Assembly: GCA_026706735.1 (NCBI GenBank)
Contig: JAPOYD010000035.1
Coordinates: 1 to 36,638, forward strand
Direction of reading: 5' to 3'
DNA: 36,638 bases
Origin: Nitrospinota bacterium
GTDB lineage: Bacteria; UBA8248
Below are positions 1 to 6,957 of this stretch, piece by piece. Below the pieces are notes generated by a model. The model searched no databases. It had not been told where the DNA came from and worked only from the letters and a program-made list of their open reading frames with translations. Position 1 is the stretch's first letter. Each line of letters begins with the position of its first letter. Made by a program: the position numbers and the translations under genes.

Positions 1-117
1 GTGTTGCTACAACCCCGGCAGGGGGGGCTGGGCGTCGAAGGCGACCCGGGAGGGAGCGTTCGCTCCTTTGATAAAGACTTTTCAACAACCTCCAAACCCT
101 CCCCGCGACTGAGTTCT

Positions 118-540
118 TCACCGCGTCTTTCCCGTGAGCTTCTCCATCGTGCGAAGCGCGCCAAGGCCCAGCATCCCCAGGGTGAGTTCCAACAATCCCT
201 CCGCCGAGACGGGATAGGGCACGAGTTCGCCGCCCATCACCACCTGCCGCGTCCAGAGCCATGCGCCGAGCGCATACTGCGGGATGAAATAAAAGGCGAG
301 CGAGACGCCGCAGGTCCACAGGATGAACGGTCTCCCCCCGGCCACGAAGACGCTGCGGTGGGCGGCTTCGATTTTGTTGATCTCGTTCTGGGCTTCGGCG
401 GGCCGCATCATCAGCTTTTGCTTTATCGCCTCCGCCGCGCGCCGCTCGTCGGGCGTCTCGACGAACCTGTCGATTACGTTTGCGACGCCTTCCGCCGCCG
501 TCATGACGCCGCCGCCGATGAGCTTTTCCAGAAAGGCCAT
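118..540 (-). CDS. phage/GTA-type holin (3-TM holin family)
   Basis: Encodes 140 aa, predicted to form pores in the inner membrane so that the adjacent lysozyme can reach peptidoglycan. A charged amphipathic N-terminal part (residues 1-60, with an acidic/basic PDERRAAEAIKQK stretch) is followed by hydrophobic segments at about 71-95 (starting RPFILWTCG) and 114-130, then a basic tail. The RPF/W motif before the first long membrane segment resembles the GTA_holin_3TM family (recalled, not searched). The start ATG at 540 shares one base with the lysozyme stop (TGATG), so translation is probably coupled. A longer in-frame start upstream lies inside lysozyme and is unlikely. It is the last gene of a four-gene lysis cassette; no clear terminator follows before the window edge. 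Confidence 0.8.
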   Translation of the reverse strand: MAFLEKLIGGGVMTAAEGVANVIDRFVETPDERRAAEAIKQKLMMRPAEAQNEINKIEAAHRSVFVAGGRPFILWTCGVSLAFYFIPQYALGAWLWTRQVVMGGELVPYPVSAEGLLELTLGMLGLGALRTMEKLTGKTR

Positions 541-953
541 CACGCGCTCCTCATGCGCTCGGCGACCCTGCCCGCCCGGACGGGCAGTTCCCTCGCGTAA
601 ACCGAATCGAGCGCCTCCGATGCCGCGCGCGCGTAATCGCCCTCGGCGAGCGCGGCCCACATTTTCTGAAAGCCCAGGAGGTTCGGCACACCCATGTTGT
701 AGGCCATGTTCAAGACAGCGCGCTTTGCGCCGGGCTTCAGATTCTTATATGTCCCGCCGACGGGGGAGCGCTCCAGTTCCCCGGCCATCAGGCCCAGCCG
801 ATGCCGGAGGAGCAGTTCCGCTTCGGCTTCGGATATGCCGTCTTCGAGCAGCGTTCCGTAGCCGATGGTCTTCTTGCCCTTGACGTCCAGATACACTACC
901 GGCACGAAACCCTCCTCATGCTTGATATCCTCTACGAGTTCGTCCGTGAGCAT
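540..953 (-). CDS. T4-type lysozyme / endolysin (GH24)
   Basis: A 137-aa muramidase that cleaves the MurNAc-GlcNAc bond of peptidoglycan. The GH24 catalytic triad is intact with the spacing of phage T4 lysozyme: E14 (HEEGF), D23 (YLDVKG) and T29 (KTIGYGT). The later NMAYNMG motif and the short length also fit the family. There is no signal peptide, so release should depend on the holin encoded immediately downstream. A GGAG site precedes the ATG at 953. The start lies within the 3' end of the DUF1508-like gene (22-bp overlap) and the stop overlaps the holin start, as in a compact phage lysis operon. Confidence 0.93.
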   Translation of the reverse strand: MLTDELVEDIKHEEGFVPVVYLDVKGKKTIGYGTLLEDGISEAEAELLLRHRLGLMAGELERSPVGGTYKNLKPGAKRAVLNMAYNMGVPNLLGFQKMWAALAEGDYARAASEALDSVYARELPVRAGRVAERMRSA

Positions 954-1171
954 GATTTCTCCTCATTCACAAGCGAATCTCCGGCTTTGGCCACCTGTTG
1001 CAGGACGCGACAAAGCGCCGCCGCGCCCTTGCGCGCGCCCGAGCGGTCCGCATAGGCCTGGCTCGAGGCCAGCACCCGGCCGTTCCGCGCCCGCACGCGG
1101 AAGCGATGCCGCCCGGATTTGTCCCGGAAAATCTCGACGGGGCGATATTTCGAGTTCCTTACGGCCGGCAT
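932..1171 (-). CDS. DUF1508 (YegP-like) domain protein
   Basis: A 79-aa protein made almost entirely of one DUF1508-like unit: KYRPVEIFRDKSGRHRFRV, then RNGRVLASSQAYADRSGARKG. The pattern of a short beta-strand ending in FRVRARNG, followed by SQAY and a small helix, is characteristic of this small fold, whose molecular function is not established. I chose the ATG at 1171 because the domain begins eight residues later and the longer upstream reading overlaps the 49-aa membrane gene. It sits between the small membrane protein and the lysozyme, overlapping both, so it is translated as part of the lysis cassette. A role in lysis is inferred only from position. Confidence 0.8.
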   Translation of the reverse strand: MPAVRNSKYRPVEIFRDKSGRHRFRVRARNGRVLASSQAYADRSGARKGAAALCRVLQQVAKAGDSLVNEEKSCSRTNS

Positions 1172-1308
1172 AAATAACCCCCCAGGATAAAGCCCAACAG
1201 CACCAGACCTGCGCCCGCGACGATCAGGCGCAAGGCGGTATGCTTCTCCTTCGCCCAGCGCCACAAGGCGGCGTCCGTTCTTCTTTCGATTTCATTTTTC
1301 CCGCTCAT
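1159..1308 (-). CDS. small single-pass membrane protein of the lysis cassette (49 aa)
   Basis: This short gene reads MSGKNEIERRTDAALWRWAK at its N-terminus, then one hydrophobic segment (about residues 27-46, LRLIVAGAGLVLLGFILGGY) and ends LCRP. A strong ribosome site (GAGGAG, six bases before the ATG) precedes it and its stop overlaps the start of the DUF1508-like gene by 13 bp. The charged N-terminus plus one membrane helix resembles small phage holin-like or spanin-like accessory proteins, but I recognise no specific family. It is the first gene of the leftward cassette. The overlap and ribosome site are the main evidence that it is real. Confidence 0.65.
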   Translation of the reverse strand: MSGKNEIERRTDAALWRWAKEKHTALRLIVAGAGLVLLGFILGGYLCRP

Positions 1309-1530
1309 GTCTCTCCTCTCTTTCTATCCATGGAATCCCGCGCGCCGCTCCTGTGCGATGCGCCTCGATGCAGGAAAAGTTTATGTCTTGAAAGCGCGCG
1401 CGCTATGACGGAAAATGCGGGCAATTGCGCGGAGATACGCACCCTGCCCTCGATACGTGCGGAAAACCTCGAAAGCGGCCCTTCAAGCAGCGCGAATGTA
1501 GTGATAAAATGCGCATCCCCAGGGTCGTTT

Positions 1531-1539
1531 TGGTATAAT
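1531..1539 (+). promoter_or_regulatory. extended -10 promoter of the 17-kDa-type lipoprotein gene
   Basis: TGGTATAAT is a perfect extended -10 element (TGn plus TATAAT) 42 bp before the start codon. There is no good -35 at the right distance, as is common for extended -10 promoters. Transcription would start near 1546, giving a short leader that contains the AGGAG ribosome site at about 1570. Confidence 0.6.
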
Positions 1540-1581
1540 GCGCGCCGAACAGCGCATGCCGCCATACACAGGAGATGAACA

Positions 1582-2070
1582 ATGAAAAAACTGACCGCCA
1601 CCCTCCTCATAGCCGTATTCAGCCTGGGACTCGCCGGGTGCCGCACCGATGGAAGCATGGACAAACAGACCGGCGGAGCGATTCTCGGCGGAATCGCGGG
1701 CGGCCTGATCGGCTCGAAGATCGGAAAGGGCCGGGGGCGCCACGTGGCGACCATCGCAGGCGCAGTCCTCGGCAGCCTCGCGGGCAGCTCCATCGGGCGC
1801 CAACTCGACGAGCGCGACCGCCTGCTGATGTCGCGCAGCACGAAAAGAACGCTCGAGCGCGGCAAAACGAACGTGGCCGGTACATGGGTAAACCCGGACA
1901 CGGGCAACCGGGGCACCATCACGCCCAGGCGCACCTACCGGGTCAAAAGAGGCTCGACCACCCGGTATTGCCGCGAGTTCCAGCAGACCATCACCGTGGG
2001 CGGCAAGACCGAGCGCGCCTACGGCCGCGCCTGCCGGCAGCCCGACGGTAGCTGGCGGATCGTCAACTAG
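1582..2070 (+). CDS. 17-kDa surface-antigen-like glycine-zipper lipoprotein
   Basis: A 162-aa envelope lipoprotein. The signal peptide ends in a lipobox LAGC with acylated Cys20. Residues 31-72 form a glycine zipper (GGAILGGIAGGLIG and a second GAVLGSLAGSSIG segment), typical of the Rickettsia 17-kDa antigen / 2TM glycine-zipper family. The C-terminal half carries the usual small domain ending in YCREFQQTITVGGK and GRACRQPDGSW. It probably sits in the outer membrane or periplasm; its exact job is unknown in most bacteria. AGGAG lies seven bases upstream of the ATG and a perfect extended -10 promoter is close by. It starts a plus-strand pair with the next lipoprotein gene, divergent from the lysis cassette. 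Confidence 0.9.
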   Translation: MKKLTATLLIAVFSLGLAGCRTDGSMDKQTGGAILGGIAGGLIGSKIGKGRGRHVATIAGAVLGSLAGSSIGRQLDERDRLLMSRSTKRTLERGKTNVAGTWVNPDTGNRGTITPRRTYRVKRGSTTRYCREFQQTITVGGKTERAYGRACRQPDGSWRIVN

Positions 2071-2121
2071 GCGCACGCCGCTCGAGGGACATCATCCGGG
2101 GTCATCCATGAGGTGCGTCCC

Positions 2122-2517
2122 ATGAAGAGGCATATATGCGCAGGCGTGGCGTTCATGTTCTTCGTATCAGGGTGCGCGGGTTCGGGACCCATGCCGGTGG
2201 CGCGCTACTCGCCCGCCGATGAAAAACGCTCCTGCGCGTCGCTCAAGGCGGAGATCAGGGCCAACAAGAAGGAAATCGCCAAAAAGATCGAAGAGCGGAC
2301 AAACAAGACGCACGAGAACCTCATCCTCGGCGCTTCCGGCGTATTCCTCATCGTCCCGTGGTTCTTCATGGATTTGAAGGGCAAGGAGGCGGGCGAGACC
2401 GCAGCGCTCGAGCGGCGAAACGCCGCCCTGCGCCGCATCTCCGCCGTCAAGGGCTGCAACGCGCCGCTTCCCATCGTCATGCGTCAGAGAAAGCCGGGAA
2501 CCAAACAAACGAAATAG
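2122..2517 (+). CDS. small hypothetical lipoprotein with a membrane segment
   Basis: A 131-aa protein I do not recognise as a named family. The N-terminus is a lipoprotein signal (lipobox VSGC, Cys18). A Lys/Glu-rich helical stretch follows (residues 36-64, predicted coiled coil), then one hydrophobic segment at about 67-84 (LILGASGVFLIVPWFF), another charged helix, and a conserved-looking cysteine near the end. This layout resembles a broad group of small bacterial and prophage lipoproteins. The ATG at 2122 is preferred over the GTG at 2113 because it gives a proper signal peptide and has AGG upstream. It follows the glycine-zipper lipoprotein by 51 bp and may be cotranscribed. Confidence 0.75.
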   Translation: MKRHICAGVAFMFFVSGCAGSGPMPVARYSPADEKRSCASLKAEIRANKKEIAKKIEERTNKTHENLILGASGVFLIVPWFFMDLKGKEAGETAALERRNAALRRISAVKGCNAPLPIVMRQRKPGTKQTK

Positions 2518-2563
2518 ATGCAGGGGCGGTTCAAAAGCCCCGCATCGGTCGGGTTTGATCACC

Positions 2564-2590
2564 GTCATTCCGGCGCATGCCGGAATCCAG
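2564..2590 (+). repeat. 27-bp palindromic repeat, copy 1 (forward)
   Basis: Begins GTCATTCCGGCGCATGCCGG and contains the inverted pair ATTCCGGC/GCCGGAAT. It is one of six near-identical copies in the window (2564, 2696, 25197, 31121, 31453, 31568). Together with the inverted copy at 2696 it bounds a 159-bp segment. Confidence 0.9.
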
Positions 2591-2695
2591 AACCGATGAG
2601 ACGGGCATATTACGGCGTTCCGTTTCCTCGTTCATTCGCCCGGAACGACGACCCAGGAACGAAAAGCAAGGTGAAATGCCCCACGCGGGACATTT

Positions 2696-2722
2696 CTGGA
2701 TTCCGGCATGCGCCGGAATGAC
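2696..2722 (-). repeat. 27-bp palindromic repeat, copy 2 (inverted)
   Basis: Exact reverse complement of copy 1, starting CTGGATTCCGGCATGCGCCG on the plus strand. Pairing with copy 1 could form a long hairpin around the 105-bp spacer. Confidence 0.9.
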
Positions 2723-2748
2723 AAACAAAAACCACACCCCACGGGACC

Positions 2749-2776
2749 GCAGGGGCGGTTCGCGAACCGCCCCTGC
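2749..2776. repeat. 28-bp perfect palindrome
   Basis: GCAGGGGCGGTTCG is followed directly by its reverse complement, with no loop. A half copy (GCAGGGGCGGTTC) lies at 2520-2532, just after the small lipoprotein gene. Too perfect and loop-free for a standard terminator; likely a dispersed intergenic repeat. Confidence 0.85.
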
Positions 2777-2844
2777 TGCGAATCCAGGCGTTGGATGATG
2801 TATCATTGAAGCGCATCGCCCCGTCGCCGCGCAAAGGAAACGCC

Positions 2845-3696
2845 ATGCCGAAAAGGCGCACAAGAAACTCATTTCTCGCACCACTTCTCATCGGCGCTTT
2901 GCTGTCCTGTGCGATAAGCCTCACTCGCGCGGATGCCAGAGAATGCTCCTATGGCCCCTACACGGGGCGCTGCCGCGACATCGGGCTCATGCGCTCCATC
3001 AAGATGGACGGTGAAAAACGCGTCTCGGCGCGCTCGATTCTCTGGGCGGAGGCAGGCTATCTCTCAGAAGATGAAGCGAGCGCTCTGCACCAAAGAATCG
3101 ACGCCGGGATTAAGGCCGCCGAGAAGTTTCTGGGCCTTCCGTTTTCACGCAAAGCCTACGGGCAGGAGAAAATCGAGTTCTTCATCCACGGCCGCCGCGC
3201 GCCCTCCCACACCATCACGGCCTACAGCCCGCGAAAATACATGCACCCGGTGGTGTTCCTCTCCTACGCCAAGGGGAGGAGAACGCCCTATCTGCACGAG
3301 ACGGTCCACATCATCGCGTGGGACTGGAACGCCCTGTGGCTGAAAAAAGGCCTGGCCGTTCACCTGAACGACCGCCTGGGCGGCTACGCCGCCTTCCCCA
3401 ACTTCGGGGAATCGGTGGACGAATTCGCGGGCCGGGTGCTCAGGCGCGAGTTTCCGCCCGCAATGGAGGCGCTCGACCTGGTGGGCGAGAACGGGATTCC
3501 CAGATTCGAGAACAGGGCTGTTCGGCGCATGTTCTACGTCCTCGCCGGCTCCTACGCCGGCTATCTCCTGCGCGAGTGGGGGGTGAAGAAATTCATGCGC
3601 GTCTACGCCGCAAAAGACGCGGAGGCCGCGATTCTCAGGGAGACGGGAATACCCGCCTGGCAGTGGAAGGAGGCGTGGCTGGGCGGGGTGCGGTAG
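2845..3696 (+). CDS. secreted gluzincin-like HExxH protein, third zinc ligand missing
   Basis: A 283-aa exported protein. The basic N-terminus and hydrophobic core (residues 10-27) end in ADA near residue 31, a plausible signal-peptidase site. HETVH (151-155) matches the HExxH zinc motif. Peptidase-MA-like relatives then have WLxEGLA, whose Glu is the third ligand; here the segment is WLKKGLA (165-171), so that Glu is Lys. Either another residue binds zinc or the protein is a degenerate or non-catalytic member. The flanking helices and FAGSYAGYLL-like region (YVLAGSYAGYLLREWG, 231-246) fit this superfamily. The ATG at 2845 has AAAGGA upstream and gives the signal peptide; the earlier ATG does not. 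It is monocistronic, following a repeat island. Confidence 0.75.
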   Translation: MPKRRTRNSFLAPLLIGALLSCAISLTRADARECSYGPYTGRCRDIGLMRSIKMDGEKRVSARSILWAEAGYLSEDEASALHQRIDAGIKAAEKFLGLPFSRKAYGQEKIEFFIHGRRAPSHTITAYSPRKYMHPVVFLSYAKGRRTPYLHETVHIIAWDWNALWLKKGLAVHLNDRLGGYAAFPNFGESVDEFAGRVLRREFPPAMEALDLVGENGIPRFENRAVRRMFYVLAGSYAGYLLREWGVKKFMRVYAAKDAEAAILRETGIPAWQWKEAWLGGVR

Positions 3697-3756
3697 GGAG
3701 GTCCCGACCGAGGAGGGAGGAATCGCGACAAAGAAGGGAAAAGATTGCGCGTTTGC

Positions 3757-3791
3757 CAAAAGAAAAGCCCCCCGGTTTCCCCGAGGGGCTT
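3757..3791 (-). terminator. rho-independent terminator of the leftward membrane-protein pair
   Basis: On the minus strand AAGCCCC pairs with GGGGCTT across a short loop and is followed by TTTTCTTTT. It lies about 70 bp after the stop of the 193-aa membrane protein gene. Confidence 0.8.
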
Positions 3792-3858
3792 GGGTCGTTT
3801 CAGGCTCGTGCTAGAAGCCGGGATCCTCGTCGCGTGTAAGGTACATCGCTCGCTCTCC

Positions 3859-4440
3859 TTAGTATAGGTGATGGCCTCTCGCTTTCGCGGTGGCGAGTTC
3901 GACATTGAGCAGTTCTATTCTTTCTCTGGCCGCATCCCTGGCCGCACTCAAGCTCTTCATCATCTTGCACGCCCTCAGATAAATGGCGATTGCTGAGACG
4001 ACCGCTATCGTCATTGGAGAAATCAGAATCATGTGCGCCGCCATAATTTGCGAGATTTCATTTCTGAAAGCGTAAATCCTGTTTCTCGTCTCTTCGTTTT
4101 CGATGCGCTCGGTCTGCTCCTTCCATTCAATGTAGCCGTTCGCCATGTGCGAATTCCCGGAACGCGCGAGGCTGATCATGCTCATGACGATTCTCCAAAT
4201 CGTGACGCGGTGCCCGTAACGAATCAGCGCATTGATGGTCAGCCTGAGGTCCGTATATGCCGGATGAGTGAACTCCAAGTTTCCCGCGTTCGCATACTCG
4301 AACAATTCGTCCCTGAGCTTGAACAGCCTTTGCCTGAAATAATCTATTCTGTACGGAATCCAGAACTGATGCCAAATCAGCCACGCGATGAACAAAACGA
4401 GACAAAACCTCAAGACGTGAAGAGCATCTTCCCCAATCAT
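3859..4440 (-). CDS. hypothetical two-segment membrane protein
   Basis: A 193-aa protein I do not recognise. It has an N-terminal hydrophobic segment (about 9-28, LRFCLVLFIAWLIWHQFWI), a central hydrophilic helical region rich in Arg, Glu and Tyr (30-130), a second membrane segment (about 134-155, MILISPMTIAVVSAIAIYL) and a charged C-terminal helix. GGAGG lies nine bases before the ATG at 4440. The gene begins four bases after the stop of the upstream membrane-protein gene, so the two form a transcription unit closed by the terminator at 3757-3791. Codon use is visibly more AT-rich than in neighbouring genes, which suggests horizontal acquisition. Confidence 0.7.
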   Translation of the reverse strand: MIGEDALHVLRFCLVLFIAWLIWHQFWIPYRIDYFRQRLFKLRDELFEYANAGNLEFTHPAYTDLRLTINALIRYGHRVTIWRIVMSMISLARSGNSHMANGYIEWKEQTERIENEETRNRIYAFRNEISQIMAAHMILISPMTIAVVSAIAIYLRACKMMKSLSAARDAARERIELLNVELATAKARGHHLY

Positions 4441-4444
4441 TTGA

Positions 4445-4846
4445 CTAATCCTCCGGCCTGGAACGGCCTTGAGGGGTGAGGCGGCTGGAACTGCGGTTCG
4501 AGTCTATCAAATTCTCATACTTTTCACGGATTTCATGAAATTGCTCTATCGTTCTTCGTCTGAGGGACCTCTCGAACCACCACCCCATAAGAGCGATAAT
4601 CAACGCACCTACGAGGAAACTTTCCAACTTTCCGGAAACGACGCTAGCTATCGCCTTGATTCCGATATCAAGTATCGTCGATTTTCCCGCAATGGAGTCT
4701 ATCGCAAGGTAGGCAAACCAGACAATGATAGTTAAAAACACCCATTTTAGTTGGGATATCGCATGGTGCCATATATCGAGTTTTCGATTTTGGATGAGGA
4801 AATCTCGCTGTTCCAGACGCTCACGAGGTGCCGGCCGTTCACTCAT
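4445..4846 (-). CDS. hypothetical membrane protein, partner of the downstream gene
   Basis: From the ATG at 4846 the product is 133 aa: a charged N-terminus (MSERPAPRERLEQRD), a membrane segment at about 33-52 (LKWVFLTIIVWFAYLAI), a loop, a second segment at about 76-92 (LVGALIIALMGWWF) and a basic coiled-coil-like tail (RRRTIEQFHEIREKYENL). I recognise no family. A longer reading starts at 4999, but its extra residues look non-coding and overlap the neighbouring HTH gene. The start is uncertain because only GGGA is visible upstream. Its stop is four bases from the next start, so the two membrane proteins are probably made together and may interact. Confidence 0.6.
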   Translation of the reverse strand: MSERPAPRERLEQRDFLIQNRKLDIWHHAISQLKWVFLTIIVWFAYLAIDSIAGKSTILDIGIKAIASVVSGKLESFLVGALIIALMGWWFERSLRRRTIEQFHEIREKYENLIDSNRSSSRLTPQGRSRPED

Positions 4847-4971
4847 AAGTTTTCCCGGTGACGTGTTATCCTCGTGGCACTTCATTGATAGAGCATCCAA
4901 CGAATATATGCAACTCACTCTCGTATATAGCGATGCCTCCTCTCTAGAATCGAGATACGCAATCCTCTCCC

Positions 4972-5352
4972 CTACTCCCGCATGCCGCCAAATTTCCATT
5001 CCAGGTCGGGGGGGAAATCCTCCGTCATCTTCTCGACGTAGGCGAGCACGTCCTCGCGGCGAAAGCGCGCGCTCTTGAAGGAGGGGTGGTTCTCGGGCTG
5101 CCTCGCGCCCGCGCGCGGGGGCGGGCGGCGCAGGTAGACGGGCCGGAGGCAGGGCGCGTCGCTCGCGCAGTCCTCGGCGATGATGGCGTCTAGCGTGCGG
5201 TAGCTCTTATAACCCAGCACCCTGGCGAGCATGGGCTTGGTGAGAAACGCCTCTTCCTCGAGAATCCGGCGCGGGGTTCTCGGGTCCGGCGGAGCGTGGC
5301 TCCTGCTTTTCACGCGCCTCTTGCGACCCCGGGCATTCTTGCGCGGCGGCAT
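4972..5352 (-). CDS. helix-turn-helix (excisionase/AlpA-like) protein
   Basis: A 126-aa basic protein. The N-terminus is very basic (MPPRKNARGRKRRVKSR), then a helix-turn-helix-like segment near residues 37-55 (LTKPMLARVLGYKSYRTL). Later FKSARFRREDVLAYVEKM matches the end of winged MerR/excisionase-type HTH domains, in which the last helix follows a RF.R.DV motif. I therefore infer DNA binding, but the family is not certain. The ATG at 5352 overlaps the stop of the upstream 81-aa gene (TGATG), so the two are coupled. The setting (compact, leftward, AT-rich control region upstream) resembles a mobile-element regulatory operon. Confidence 0.6.
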   Translation of the reverse strand: MPPRKNARGRKRRVKSRSHAPPDPRTPRRILEEEAFLTKPMLARVLGYKSYRTLDAIIAEDCASDAPCLRPVYLRRPPPRAGARQPENHPSFKSARFRREDVLAYVEKMTEDFPPDLEWKFGGMRE

Positions 5353-5597
5353 CAGCGAAGCGCCTCGGTGAGCGGCGTGACGGAAACGTCGCGGCGGCGG
5401 GCTCTCCGCATCCTGACGAGGGCGTCGGCGCGGGCGCGGGCGGCTTCTGAACTCGGGAAGATGAGGCGCACGCTTCTTTCACGGGTGCGGTCGCGGTAGA
5501 CGAGCAGCGCAGCCTCTTCGGGGACGCCGAACCCCTCGTCCACGAGATCGGCCAGCGTGCGCTCATGGGTTCCGATGAAGGAGGCGGCCTCGATCAT
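5352..5597 (-). CDS. hypothetical small protein coupled to the HTH gene
   Basis: An 81-aa protein with no family I can name. The first half is acidic (THERTLADLVDEGFGVPEEAA) and contains YRDRTRERSVRLIFPSS; the second half is a very basic helix (ARARADALVRMRRARRRD). GGAGGGG lies nine bases before the ATG. The same frame stays open about 55 codons upstream of the ATG without an ATG, GTG or TTG, so a longer or frameshifted ancestral form is possible. The stop overlaps the HTH start by one base. Both sit downstream of the leftward promoter at 5937-5965. Confidence 0.55.
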   Translation of the reverse strand: MIEAASFIGTHERTLADLVDEGFGVPEEAALLVYRDRTRERSVRLIFPSSEAARARADALVRMRRARRRDVSVTPLTEALR

Positions 5598-5839
5598 GAC
5601 GACGCCCCTCCCGGGAACAGATGGGGCGCGCTCCCGATGCGGCGCAATAAAAACCCGGATGATCCGCGCGGTCTTGAAGGTGCGTTGCCATCGGAGGGGG
5701 GCGCCTCGCGGGCGGTTCGAGGCGCCGTGTTCGGTGGGGAAGATGGTGGGATATTGCGGGACGGATCATCCGGGCAAGGCGAATTTCCGTAAATATAGAT
5801 AAATTTGGATAAATTCACGGTGTTTTTCGGTAAATTCAT
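5594..5839 (-). CDS. doubtful small ORF heading the leftward HTH operon
   Basis: An 81-aa reading that begins MNLPKNTVNLSKFIYIYG. In favour: AAGGG eight bases before the ATG, a position just downstream of the strong leftward promoter, and a 4-base ATGA overlap with the next gene. Against: the C-terminal part is Ser/Pro/Arg-rich like a chance frame, and no domain is recognisable. It may be a leader peptide region or chance. Confidence 0.3.
   Translation of the reverse strand: MNLPKNTVNLSKFIYIYGNSPCPDDPSRNIPPSSPPNTAPRTAREAPPSDGNAPSRPRGSSGFLLRRIGSAPHLFPGGASS
5791..5836. repeat. AT-rich short direct repeats (GATAAATT-type)
   Basis: GATAAATT occurs twice 10 bp apart (5798 and 5808), followed by a related GTAAATTC at 5830. 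The 10-bp spacing would put them on one helix face. They lie between the leftward promoter and the small-gene operon, so operator sites are possible; no regulator has been matched. Confidence 0.35.
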
Positions 5840-5936
5840 GAGATTTCCCTTTTTCATCATAAAGTCAACAATATCAATTAAATATATGGCTCATCCGCCT
5901 GCGCGTGATATTCTTATTCACACATCAGACAAGGTG

Positions 5937-5965
5937 AATATATCTATATATAACTATATTGTCAA
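5937..5965 (-). promoter_or_regulatory. near-consensus leftward sigma70 promoter
   Basis: On the minus strand TTGACA (5965-5960) is separated by exactly 17 bases from TATATT (5942-5937), in a strongly AT-rich island. Transcription would begin near 5930 and run into the small coupled genes ending at 4972. Confidence 0.7.
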
Positions 5966-6045
5966 TAAAAATATTCAATAATAGGCATATTGTGGGTACG
6001 CCCGGCCAGGTGTTTGATTAGGAAGGGCTTACAGGAGGGATGCGG

Positions 6046-6930
6046 CTAGTCGAGTTCTCTGCCCAGAAGCTCGATGAAGCGCTTCACGCCGCCGTGGAGC
6101 GGCTTGTCGCGCCTGTAGATAAGGCCCAAGGGCCGGATGATACGCTCGCCCTCGAAGGGCAAAACCGCCAACGTGTTCATGGCCCGCTCATTATGAACCG
6201 CCGAGCCGGGCAGAATGCTCACCCAGGTGTCGATGAAGAGCGCTTCCTTGATGCTCTCCACGTTGTCGAACTCCATGACGACGTCCACCCTCACACCAGC
6301 CTTGCGCAAGACCCTGTCAATCGCGCTGCGAATGGGGAGGTCACCATCGAACGCCACGAAGGGCTCGCTCGCGAGGTCCGAGAGCTTCACCGCGTGGCGA
6401 AAGGCCAGTTGGTGCCCCGGATGCGAAACGAAGAACATGGGTTCTTCCTTGAAGGGCACGACACGGAGCGCCTTGTCTCTCGGGGGATACGAGAGGATTC
6501 CAATGTCCGCCGTATCGTCCAGAACGGATTGCACCACCTTCTCGGGGTGGAGGCACTCGAGGCGTACCCGCGCCTGGGGATACAGGGAGCGGAACCGCTG
6601 CATGTAGGCGCCCATCTGGTGAAGCCCCACAGAGTAGATGGCCGCTACGTGAACCTGGCCATGCACCTCGCCGATGCCGTGCGATATCTCCGTGCAGACC
6701 TGGTCGAATTCTCCCAGCATCTTTCGGCACGCTTCATAAAACCGGGCGCCTTCTTCGGTGATTCCGAAGGGGCGCTTGCTCCTGTCGAGCAACTCGACGC
6801 TCAATTCCCCCTCGAGCTGGCGAAGCGCCTGACTCGCCGCGGACTGGGTGACGCCGCTTTGAGCGGCTCCCTTGGAAAAGCTTTTCTCCTGGATGATGCG
6901 GCAATAAAGCCTCAAGGTTTCGATGTTCAT
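6046..6930 (-). CDS. LysR-family transcriptional regulator (possible gltBD regulator)
   Basis: A 294-aa LysR-type regulator of standard length. Residues 1-60 are the winged helix-turn-helix (SFSKGAAQSGVTQSAASQAL, then LRQLEGELSVELLDRSKRP). The remaining two-lobed effector domain is complete (VAAIYSVGLHQMGAYM, ADIGILSYP, PFVAFDGDLPIRSAIDR). It is divergent from gltB across 203 bp, the arrangement of gltC-gltAB in Bacillus, so control of glutamate synthase is a reasonable inference. Its effector is unknown. No obvious Shine-Dalgarno precedes the ATG, but the HTH starts immediately there, so the start is secure. Confidence 0.92.
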   Translation of the reverse strand: MNIETLRLYCRIIQEKSFSKGAAQSGVTQSAASQALRQLEGELSVELLDRSKRPFGITEEGARFYEACRKMLGEFDQVCTEISHGIGEVHGQVHVAAIYSVGLHQMGAYMQRFRSLYPQARVRLECLHPEKVVQSVLDDTADIGILSYPPRDKALRVVPFKEEPMFFVSHPGHQLAFRHAVKLSDLASEPFVAFDGDLPIRSAIDRVLRKAGVRVDVVMEFDNVESIKEALFIDTWVSILPGSAVHNERAMNTLAVLPFEGERIIRPLGLIYRRDKPLHGGVKRFIELLGRELD

Positions 6931-6957
6931 AAGAAAAGACTACAATATAAATAATCC

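Noticed and set aside
53-70. GGAGCG-TT-CGCTCC hairpin as terminator of the lysis cassette
   Set aside because: The only T-run is three bases and is on the plus strand; the minus strand has no T-tract, so it does not fit the leftward cassette.
1-600. 199-aa plus-strand frame at the window start
   Set aside because: Antisense to the holin and lysozyme genes, which have clear motifs and coupled starts.
2577-2798. Small ORFs across the repeat island (both strands)
   Set aside because: Their sequence is the translation of the palindromic repeats (IPACAGMT/VIPAHAGIQ-type), a known artefact.
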